Source of the DNA: Chitinophagales bacterium
Lineage (GTDB): Bacteria > Bacteroidota > Bacteroidia > Chitinophagales > UBA10324
Assembly: GCA_013695715.1 (NCBI GenBank)
Contig: JACCZZ010000138.1
Span: 1-5,172 of the forward strand
Direction of reading: 5' to 3'
Length of the DNA: 5,172 nt
Below, one piece after another: positions 1-3,808 of the stretch (position 1 is its first letter; every line of letters starts with the position of its first letter). The notes below the pieces were generated by a model. The model was not told the DNA's origin. It made no database searches and saw only the letters and a list, made by a program, of their open reading frames with translations. The position numbers and the translations under genes were made by a program.

Positions 1-271
1 TCTTAATATAATCAGCATGGCCCGGGCAATCTACGTGTGCATAGTGACGAGCAAGAGTCTGATATTCTACGTGCGCCGTATTGATTGTTATACCACGCTC
101 TTTTTCCTCTGGAGCGTTGTCAATGGAATCGTATGACTTTACATCAGCCAAACCTTGTTTAGAAAGCACATATGTGATTGCAGAGGTGAGCGTGGTTTTA
201 CCGTGATCCACGTGACCAATGGTGCCAATATTTACATGAGGTTTGTTGCGTTCGAATTTTTCTTTAGCCAT
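1..271 (-). CDS. tuf: Elongation factor Tu, N-terminal 90 codons (cut by window edge)
   Basis: EF-Tu is the cytoplasmic GTPase that carries aminoacyl-tRNA to the ribosomal A site. Reading from ATG at 271, the product opens [20 protein letters not shown]. It then shows the P-loop GHVDHGKT (residues 19-26), the switch-I segment ERGITIN (58-64, with the effector Thr at 62) and the G3 motif DCPGHADY (81-88). These G-domain motifs are intact and the match to bacterial EF-Tu is close. The gene runs off the low end, so domains 2 and 3 are not visible. No Shine-Dalgarno sequence precedes the ATG; the upstream bases are AT-rich, as is normal in Bacteroidota. It is the last visible member of a tRNA-tuf operon, 110 bases after tRNA-Thr(GGT), and is presumably read from the promoter near 1200. 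Identification is essentially certain; whether a second tuf exists elsewhere is unknown. Confidence 0.98.
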   Translation of the reverse strand, partial: MAKEKFERNKPHVNIGTIGHVDHGKTTLTSAITYVLSKQGLADVKSYDSIDNAPEEKERGITINTAHVEYQTLARHYAHVDCPGHADYIK

Positions 272-327
272 AGCTTAATGTTTGATGATGGTTTAAATTT
301 TATTAATCATTGTTCCTATAAAAATAT

Positions 328-360
328 CTATTCGCCTTTAATCTTCACTTCATAATTCAT
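328..360 (-). other. Possible 10-codon leader ORF with Shine-Dalgarno-like AGGAG
   Basis: In the 110-base spacer between tRNA-Thr(GGT) and tuf, an ATG at 360 opens a frame reading MNYEVKIKGE and stops with TAG at 328-330. AGGAG lies at 372-368, leaving 7 bases before the ATG, a textbook Shine-Dalgarno distance. Bacteroidota messages rarely use such signals, which makes the placement notable. The frame is so short that chance is a serious alternative, and I recognise no peptide family. It could be a leader peptide for tuf or a meaningless frame. Confidence 0.22.
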
Positions 361-381
361 AAGTCTTCTCCTATTTCTTTG

Positions 382-454
382 AGCCGATGACCAGAATCGA
401 ACCGGTGACCTCATCCCTACCAAGGATGTGCTCTACCAACTGAGCTACATCGGC
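382..454 (-). tRNA. tRNA-Thr (anticodon GGT)
   Basis: A complete 73-base cloverleaf. The acceptor stem is GCCGATG/CATCGGC with discriminator T, the D arm is GCTC-AGTTGGTAGA-GC, and the anticodon stem CATCC/GGATG holds the loop TTGGTAG (anticodon GGT). The T arm is ACCGG-TTCGATT-CTGGT. CCA is not encoded. It reads Thr codons ACC/ACU. It is the fourth tRNA of the cluster and immediately precedes tuf, the position held by thrT in E. coli. Confidence 0.97.
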
Positions 455-552
455 AATTTCAACCAATGCTTTAAATTAATTTTTCTACACCTCCACTGGT
501 AAAATATTCACTCTCCTCAACCTATGTTGGGCCAAAACGCCGGTCTAAATTA

Positions 553-591
553 TCTGTGCTCCCAGTGTAATATCTTCCATTAGAGCACAGA
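553..591 (-). repeat. 9-bp inverted repeat in the long tRNA-Gly/tRNA-Thr spacer
   Basis: TCTGTGCTC (553-561) and GAGCACAGA (583-591) are perfect complements separated by 21 bases. The RNA would form a 9-bp stem about 30 bases after the end of tRNA-Gly. No T-run follows on the minus strand, and tuf downstream must still be transcribed, so it is more likely a processing or stabilising structure than a terminator. It lies in a spacer of 166 bases, much longer than the other tRNA spacers here (about 30-40), in which I see no other gene. Confidence 0.5.
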
Positions 592-601
592 AGAATATAA
601 A

Positions 602-622
602 CTCCAATTCTTCCCATTGGAG
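602..622 (-). repeat. Hairpin abutting the 3' end of tRNA-Gly
   Basis: CTCCAAT (616-622, read on the minus strand) pairs with ATTGGAG (602-608) around a 7-base loop, GGGAAGA. The first two stem bases are the last acceptor base and the discriminator of tRNA-Gly, so the hairpin and the mature tRNA fold compete for them. Downstream comes TTTATATTCTT, only a loose T-rich tract. It could be a weak terminator or attenuator, or a 3'-trailer structure that guides processing. Confidence 0.4.
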
Positions 623-693
623 CGGGAGACGAGACTCGAACCCGCGACTTTCAGCTTGGAAGGCTGATGCTCTACCAACTGAGCTACTCCCGC
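621..693 (-). tRNA. tRNA-Gly (anticodon TCC)
   Basis: A complete 73-base cloverleaf. The acceptor stem is GCGGGAG/CTCCCGC with discriminator T, the D arm is GCTC-AGTTGGTAGA-GC, and the anticodon stem TCAGC/GCTGA holds the loop CTTCCAA (anticodon TCC). The T arm is GCGGG-TTCGAGT-CTCGT. It reads GGA/GGG codons. It corresponds in position to E. coli glyT. Its 5' half and upstream spacer are duplicated 79 bases away (see the repeat and tRNA-remnant entries). Confidence 0.97.
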
Positions 694-708
694 TTGTTAT
701 TTTACTTC

Positions 709-717
709 TCAAAGAAC
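709..717 (-). promoter_or_regulatory. boxA-like element (GTTCTTTGA), copy next to tRNA-Gly
   Basis: The minus strand reads GTTCTTTGA just upstream of tRNA-Gly. It resembles the boxA antitermination signal, and the same short motif is familiar from Bacteroidota rRNA leaders. In a tRNA operon that must be transcribed past several strong RNA folds, an antitermination site is reasonable. Function is inferred from the motif alone. Confidence 0.4.
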
Positions 718-720
718 TTC

Positions 721-772
721 TGCGACCGCTCCGATGAAAATCGGAGTGCTCTACCAACTGAGCTACTCCTGC
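721..772 (-). pseudogene. tRNA remnant: 5' half fused to a short hairpin
   Basis: From 772 the minus strand reads a tRNA 5' half: acceptor strand GCAGGAG, TA, and the D arm GCTC-AGTTGGTAGA-GC. Apart from one acceptor base (GCAGGAG against GCGGGAG) it equals the 5' half of tRNA-Gly downstream. It then enters CTCCGAT-TTTC-ATCGGAG, where an anticodon arm belongs. As an arm with a 5-bp stem this gives an 8-base loop, one too many; as a plain hairpin it has 7 bp and a TTTC loop. A variable-loop-like CGGTC and GCA follow. Then the T arm and the 3' acceptor strand are missing and the sequence runs into the next spacer. The shared GTTC of a T loop and the boxA-like spacer may have allowed the deletion. 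It cannot be charged as a normal tRNA. Confidence 0.75.
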
Positions 773-786
773 TTAAATTTTACTAT

Positions 787-795
787 TCAAAGAAC
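787..795 (-). promoter_or_regulatory. boxA-like element (GTTCTTTGA), copy after tRNA-Tyr
   Basis: Second copy of GTTCTTTGA on the minus strand, 8 bases past the 3' end of tRNA-Tyr and just before the tRNA remnant. It belongs to the duplicated unit, so the two copies are not independent evidence for function. Confidence 0.38.
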
Positions 796-803
796 TTCCT
801 AAG

Positions 804-886
804 TGGGGAGAGGAGGATTCGAACCTCCGAAGTCATAAGACAACAGATTTACAGTCTGCCCCGTTTGGCCACTCTGGAATCTCCCC
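804..886 (-). tRNA. tRNA-Tyr (anticodon GTA)
   Basis: An 83-base class II tRNA. The acceptor stem is GGGGAGA/TCTCCCC with discriminator A. The anticodon stem GCAGA/TCTGT holds the loop CTGTAAA (anticodon GTA). A long variable arm (about 14 bases) follows, as expected for bacterial tRNA-Tyr, then the T arm GGAGG-TTCGAAT-CCTCC. CCA is not encoded. It reads UAC/UAU and occupies the place of tyrU in the E. coli operon. Confidence 0.96.
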
Positions 887-926
887 TGATTGTGAGATTA
901 AGATTGCTAAATCTCGCACCCTCATG

Positions 927-1000
927 AGCCGATGGAGGGATTCGAACCCCCGACCCACTGATTACAAATCAGTAGCTCTGGCCAGCTGAGCTACATCGGC
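927..1000 (-). tRNA. tRNA-Thr (anticodon TGT)
   Basis: A complete 74-base cloverleaf. The acceptor stem is GCCGATG/CATCGGC with discriminator T, the D arm is GCTC-AGCTGGCCAGA-GC, and the anticodon stem ACTGA/TCAGT holds the loop TTTGTAA (anticodon TGT). The T arm is GGGGG-TTCGAAT-CCCTC. It reads ACA and other Thr codons by wobble. It shares its acceptor stem with the second tRNA-Thr (GGT), fitting recognition by one threonyl-tRNA synthetase. It is the first tRNA of the cluster, in the place of E. coli thrU. Confidence 0.97.
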
Positions 1001-1139
1001 AAATTCTATTCTTACTGTTTCTTATAAAAATTTATTTATCTTATAGTTGAAATTATGCAACCATCTTATTCACCATAATGAATTCTCAGATTCCGGTTGT
1101 TTGAATTTAGTAGCAACAAGTGAACTTATGATTCAAAGG

Positions 1140-1195
1140 GGCTGAAAGGTAAAGAATCTATCCACTCTCATCAGCCATTACCTTTTAAAAAAGGT
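1140..1195 (-). promoter_or_regulatory. Overlapping inverted repeats in the tRNA-tuf leader (possible RNA switch or attenuator)
   Basis: Three complementary pairings overlap. ACCTTTT (1195-1189) pairs with AAAAGGT (1186-1180) across 2 bases. AAAGGTAA (1185-1178) can instead pair over 8 bp with TTACCTTT (1152-1145). GGCTGA (1176-1171) can pair with TCAGCC (1145-1140), and this crosses the second pairing. The first two are mutually exclusive because both use the AAAGGT segment. The second and third could form a pseudoknot only with strain, since almost no linker is left. All of this lies just after the likely start point. A regulatory role is inference. Confidence 0.4.
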
Positions 1196-1198
1196 GGG

Positions 1199-1206
1199 CA
1201 AATATA
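1199..1206 (-). promoter_or_regulatory. Probable promoter -7 element (TATATTTG) of the tRNA-tuf operon
   Basis: The minus strand reads TATATTTGC, an exact match to the Bacteroidota -7 consensus TAnnTTTG. It is the only exact match I find between xerC and the first tRNA. The base group 19 positions upstream is GGCT rather than TTTG, so the -33 half is not recognisable. Transcription would start near 1193-1196, giving a leader of about 190 bases before tRNA-Thr(TGT). Confidence 0.6.
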
Positions 1207-1243
1207 CATGTTAAAATGAGAAATCAGCCGCAGGAGAAATTAA

Positions 1244-1261
1244 CCAAGGAATTAATCCTGG
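1244..1261 (-). terminator. Weak terminator-like hairpin after xerC
   Basis: On the minus strand CCAGGA and TCCTTGG pair around TTAAT with one bulged base, followed by TTAATTT. It lies about 65 bases beyond the xerC stop and before the tRNA operon promoter, a sensible place to end the rpsU-xerC transcript. The stem is short and the T-tract broken, so it may not terminate efficiently. Confidence 0.35.
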
Positions 1262-1326
1262 CTTTATATGGCTTTTATTGGAAGCACCGTCAAATAATAA
1301 TTCTTCATTCTTATGACATAAAACTT

Positions 1327-2211
1327 CTATGCTTTAGGATGTGCCTTTTTATAAATGTCTTTTAATTTATCAATGCTGTTATGCGTATAAACCTGAGTGG
1401 CAGCAAGGCTTGCATGTCCAAGAAGCTCTTTGATTGCATTAATTTCAGCTCCGTTATTCAGGAGATGAGTGGCGAAAGTATGACGCAGAACATGAGGGCT
1501 TTTTTTATCTATGGTGGTTACTCCCTGCAGTAGAAGATGTATTATTGAATAAACTTGACGGGGATTCATCTTATGACCCTCCTCTGTTACAATCAGAGTC
1601 GGAAATTTATCAGAAGCTAAAGTATGGTTTCTTTGCGCCAGATAATCTTTAATAATAAATCGTAAAGGTTCTCTGAATGGGATGATACGCTCCTTATTTC
1701 CTTTACCAAGAACCTTCATTTCGCCGCTGTACAGATCAATAGATTGATCGGTAAGATTAATCAACTCAGAGATGCGCATGCCGGTTGCATAAAATATCTC
1801 AAATATTAATCTCTTACGGATTGCTGTAAATCCGGTTCCAAAATCATAATGCTGCAAGAATATTTCAATCTGGTTTTTATGGATGAATTCAGGAAGCCGC
1901 TTTGACATCTTTGGCGCAATTACTTTGCTGACGGGGCTTTGCTTAATGCTGCCCAGCTTCATTTCAAATTTAAAATAGGTTTTCAGCGAAGACAATTTGC
2001 GATTGATGCTCCGTGAACCGGTGCCGGTTTCCATTAATGATACCAGCCAGGAGCGGACATGAATATGCCCGGCTTCAAGGATGTTGTCTAAATCGTATAT
2101 TTTTTTTAGGAAAGAAGAAAACTGCGTCAGGTCATTTTCATATGCAATAACGGTATGGCTGGAATAACGCTTCTCGTATTGGAGATATTGAAGAAAGTTC
2201 CGAAGATCCAT
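1327..2211 (-). CDS. xerC: Site-specific tyrosine recombinase, XerC type
   Basis: XerC works with XerD at the chromosomal dif site to resolve chromosome dimers. From ATG at 2211 the product has 294 residues, the usual Xer length. An N-terminal SAM-like core-binding domain covers roughly residues 1-90 (EKRYSSHTVIAYENDLTQF is typical). The catalytic domain follows with all active-site residues: Arg146 in ATGMRISEL, Lys170 in GKGNKER, His240 and Arg243 in HVLRHTFATH, His266 in LLGHASLAATQ, and the nucleophile Tyr275 in VYTH. An in-frame ATG at 2244 would add 11 residues (MLTFVCKQYNG). I prefer 2211 because MDLRNFLQYL is where family members start and the earlier ATG abuts a hairpin. It follows rpsU by 50 bases and is probably cotranscribed with it. 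XerC rather than XerD is argued from the rpsU-tuf neighbourhood; a chromosomal dif site is not in view. Confidence 0.9.
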   Translation of the reverse strand: MDLRNFLQYLQYEKRYSSHTVIAYENDLTQFSSFLKKIYDLDNILEAGHIHVRSWLVSLMETGTGSRSINRKLSSLKTYFKFEMKLGSIKQSPVSKVIAPKMSKRLPEFIHKNQIEIFLQHYDFGTGFTAIRKRLIFEIFYATGMRISELINLTDQSIDLYSGEMKVLGKGNKERIIPFREPLRFIIKDYLAQRNHTLASDKFPTLIVTEEGHKMNPRQVYSIIHLLLQGVTTIDKKSPHVLRHTFATHLLNNGAEINAIKELLGHASLAATQVYTHNSIDKLKDIYKKAHPKA

Positions 2212-2221
2212 TCCGTTATAT

Positions 2222-2243
2222 TGCTTACAAACAAAAGTAAGCA
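2222..2243 (-). repeat. Hairpin in the rpsU-xerC junction
   Basis: On the minus strand TGCTTAC and GTAAGCA form a 7-bp stem with loop TTTTGTTT. It begins right after the upstream candidate ATG of xerC (2244) and ends 10 bases before the preferred ATG (2211). No T-run follows. It could lower xerC expression relative to rpsU, or protect the 3' end of rpsU mRNA. If 2244 were the true start it would be coding sequence. Confidence 0.4.
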
Positions 2244-2261
2244 TTGCAAATGGGATATAAT

Positions 2262-2459
2262 TTATTGTGCTTCCATCTCGCGGGTAACAACATCGCGATA
2301 AACGGCTTTCAGCACCTCACCCCTTCTTCTAATAGATGGTTTTGTAAATGCCTGGCGGGATTTTAATTGCTTTAAAATGCCAGCCTTTTCAAATTTTTTC
2401 TTGTATTTTTTAAGAGCCTTGTCGAGGGATTCGCTATCCCTAGTATCAATAATGAGCAT
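2262..2459 (-). CDS. rpsU: Small ribosomal subunit protein bS21
   Basis: bS21 sits on the 30S platform near the 3' end of 16S rRNA. In Bacteroidota it helps bS18 and bS6 hold the anti-Shine-Dalgarno tail so that it cannot pair with mRNA. The 65-residue product begins MLIIDTRDSESLDKALKKYK and continues through EKAGILKQLKSRQAFTKPS to an RRRGE segment and an acidic end, REMEAQ. It is short, basic and helical, as expected (E. coli has 71 residues). The start is ATG at 2459. The same frame stays open upstream to a GTG at 2528, but those 23 residues are hydrophobic, unlike bS21, and overlap the promoter. The promoter at 2483-2513 leaves a leader of only about 16-22 bases, with no AGGAGG-like signal. 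It lies 79 bases after the family-4 glycosyltransferase and 50 before xerC. Confidence 0.96.
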   Translation of the reverse strand: MLIIDTRDSESLDKALKKYKKKFEKAGILKQLKSRQAFTKPSIRRRGEVLKAVYRDVVTREMEAQ

Positions 2460-2482
2460 GTATGTTTTTAAAATTAGGAGTG

Positions 2483-2513
2483 CAAAGATAAAGAAGTAAA
2501 TGGGATCTGCAAA
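2483..2513 (-). promoter_or_regulatory. Bacteroidota-type promoter of rpsU
   Basis: Reading the minus strand, TTTG (2513-2510) is followed by exactly 19 bases and then TATCTTTG (2490-2483). This fits the phylum consensus TTTG-N19-TAnnTTTG completely. It starts 26 bases after the stop codon of the glycosyltransferase gene and gives rpsU (and probably xerC) independent transcription. Start of transcription would fall near 2475-2481. Confidence 0.88.
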
Positions 2514-2538
2514 TAACATTCCAGCCACTGGTTTGATA

Positions 2539-3801
2539 TTATTTGTTTAAAATCGCCCTTGCATAATTATCCCAACTCATCTGTTTTGACGATGCGGCAA
2601 CATGCTCCCGGGGTACGGGATTGTTTACAATCCTCAGCATCTGGTCAGCCATAGATTGAATATTTCCCGGCTCCGCCAGATATCCGTTGTATCCATCTTT
2701 TACGGTTTCAGGAAAATGGCCTACTCGAGTAGCTAATACCGGAAGATTAAAATTGTAAGAGAGCGATTCAACGCCCGAGGGGGTTGCAGTAGAATAGTAT
2801 AAAACGATGCAATCACTTACCTGAAAATATAAAGGGACTTCTTCGTTTGCAATGAAGCGGTTGACAACTGATACCGAGTCCTGCAGTTGCAGCTCATCTA
2901 TTAGCTGAAGTGGATTATAATCCTGTTCATTAGATGATTGTGGAAGTACAAGTCGCTTTGCAGCTTTGAAGAGGGTGCTTTTTAATTTGGTTGAAAGGTT
3001 ATTTTTATTCAAGGTGTTCCAGAATGATTCGCCGGCAATAAGTAATGAAACATCTTCTCTCATTTCTGTTACAAGCTTAAAAGCACGTATTACATCATGC
3101 AGCCCTTTATATTTTCTGATGAACCCGAAAAAAAGAAAGACATATTTTTTCAGATGCAATTTTTCTTTAGCCTTTGTGATATTCAAGTTCGGATCTGGCT
3201 GAAACAGGTCATATACCGGATGAAACAGCTTGATAATCGTATTTTCATTTTTTTTACGAATTCCTGATTCAGTAATAGTAAATTTTTTCTCTGGGAAGGC
3301 AGCTTGCAATTCATTCGCTGTCTTATAAGCATGAGCAATGTACGAGTATGCCGGCCTTAAGCCATAGGAAGTAAGCAATTTATCGATTTTGGATGCCTCT
3401 TTTTGTACTATCAGGTGACAGTCAAATATCACTTCTAAATTGGCTGAAGTAATCAGCCTGCGTGCCATCCACCCAAGCGGCAAACCCTGCAATACAATGG
3501 CCCATTGAAAGATCACCATATCGGGTTTCAGTGATTTAATGTATTTCACCGTTGCTGACCACGTGAAAGGATTATTGTAGTTGGTGAGGTAAGTAACTGT
3601 GATAGCAGTGTCATGGAGCAAATTATTTTTGCTTTCGGTATCCAAAAAGTTTCTGGGAATAATTGCCGGGTACTGCTGTGTCCATGATACAATAAAAACT
3701 TCAGCTCCATGTCGCTCTAAAGCTTTTGCGAGCGAGGTATTGTAGTTTGAAATGCCGCCTTTAAACCGTGGACCTGGACCAAAGCAGACAACTCTCAACA
3801 T
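2539..3801 (-). CDS. Family-4 (GT-B fold) glycosyltransferase
   Basis: The 420-residue product is a retaining-type GT-B enzyme that would move a sugar from a nucleotide donor to a growing glycan at the inner face of the membrane; donor and acceptor are unknown. The N-terminal Rossmann domain opens with FGPGPRFKGGISNYNTSLAKAL (residues 7-28, given here in part as the GGISNY motif at 15-20), the acceptor-side glycine motif. The C-terminal domain begins near 218 with FLFFGFIRKYKGLHDVIRAF. The donor-site segment is ATPSGVESLSYNFNLPVLAT (339-358). At the places of the two glutamates of the usual EX7E motif I find Ala339 and Leu347; Glu345 is nearby. About 40 residues (260-298), with many charged and polar positions, are inserted between two strands of this domain. 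No signal peptide or membrane segment is seen. ATG at 3801 follows the epimerase stop by 7 bases, so the two genes are cotranscribed and likely serve one glycan pathway. Confidence 0.88.
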   Translation of the reverse strand: MLRVVCFGPGPRFKGGISNYNTSLAKALERHGAEVFIVSWTQQYPAIIPRNFLDTESKNNLLHDTAITVTYLTNYNNPFTWSATVKYIKSLKPDMVIFQWAIVLQGLPLGWMARRLITSANLEVIFDCHLIVQKEASKIDKLLTSYGLRPAYSYIAHAYKTANELQAAFPEKKFTITESGIRKKNENTIIKLFHPVYDLFQPDPNLNITKAKEKLHLKKYVFLFFGFIRKYKGLHDVIRAFKLVTEMREDVSLLIAGESFWNTLNKNNLSTKLKSTLFKAAKRLVLPQSSNEQDYNPLQLIDELQLQDSVSVVNRFIANEEVPLYFQVSDCIVLYYSTATPSGVESLSYNFNLPVLATRVGHFPETVKDGYNGYLAEPGNIQSMADQMLRIVNNPVPREHVAASSKQMSWDNYARAILNK

Positions 3802-3808
3802 TCGAAGA

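Larger units (their letters stand above)
668..798 (-). repeat. Tandem direct repeat, 79-base period, of spacer plus tRNA 5' half
   Basis: Bases 668-720 and 747-798 are copies of one unit, differing at only a handful of positions. Each holds, in transcription order, a 26-27-base spacer ending in TTTTA..-like sequence and the 5' half of a tRNA up to the end of the D arm. Similarity stops abruptly at 667/746 on one side and 720/798 on the other, leaving 26 unique bases (721-746) between the units. One copy continues into the intact tRNA-Gly, the other into the hairpin of the tRNA remnant. This looks like a local duplication followed by deletion or divergence. Confidence 0.8.
1001..1326. other. 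Gene-free interval between xerC and the tRNA-tuf operon
   Basis: No frame here on either strand looks like a protein. On the minus strand it holds a weak hairpin after xerC (1244-1261), a promoter element (1199-1206) and about 190 bases of transcribed leader before tRNA-Thr(TGT). Many Bacteroidota carry hpf/raiA, the ribosome hibernation factor, at this spot. I read the three minus-strand frames of the part next to xerC (1326 to about 1210) and found only short frames unlike HPF; the rest shows only short frames too. Confidence 0.7.

Noticed and set aside
155..355. Plus-strand open frame of 66 codons
   Set aside because: It lies antisense to the start of tuf and its leader; composition and sequence match no family, and tuf on the other strand is unambiguous.
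545..927. Open frames on both strands across the tRNA cluster (70 and 86 codons)
   Set aside because: They translate tRNA sequence and its complement; strings such as SSSVGRASAFQAESRGFESRLP and GERRIRTSE are typical tRNA artefacts.
1327..2211. Reading the tyrosine recombinase as a phage or integrative-element integrase with the tRNA genes as attachment sites
   Set aside because: Length and motifs are of Xer type, the gene sits in a conserved housekeeping neighbourhood, and no flanking att repeats of tRNA 3' ends are seen; the only tRNA repeat involves a 5' half.
2460..2528. N-terminal extension of rpsU from a GTG, with a hydrophobic stretch resembling a membrane segment
   Set aside because: bS21 proteins begin at MLII; the extra residues overlap a perfect promoter and have no counterpart in the family.
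2966..3202. Plus-strand open frame of 78 codons
   Set aside because: Antisense shadow of the family-4 glycosyltransferase, with no recognisable product.
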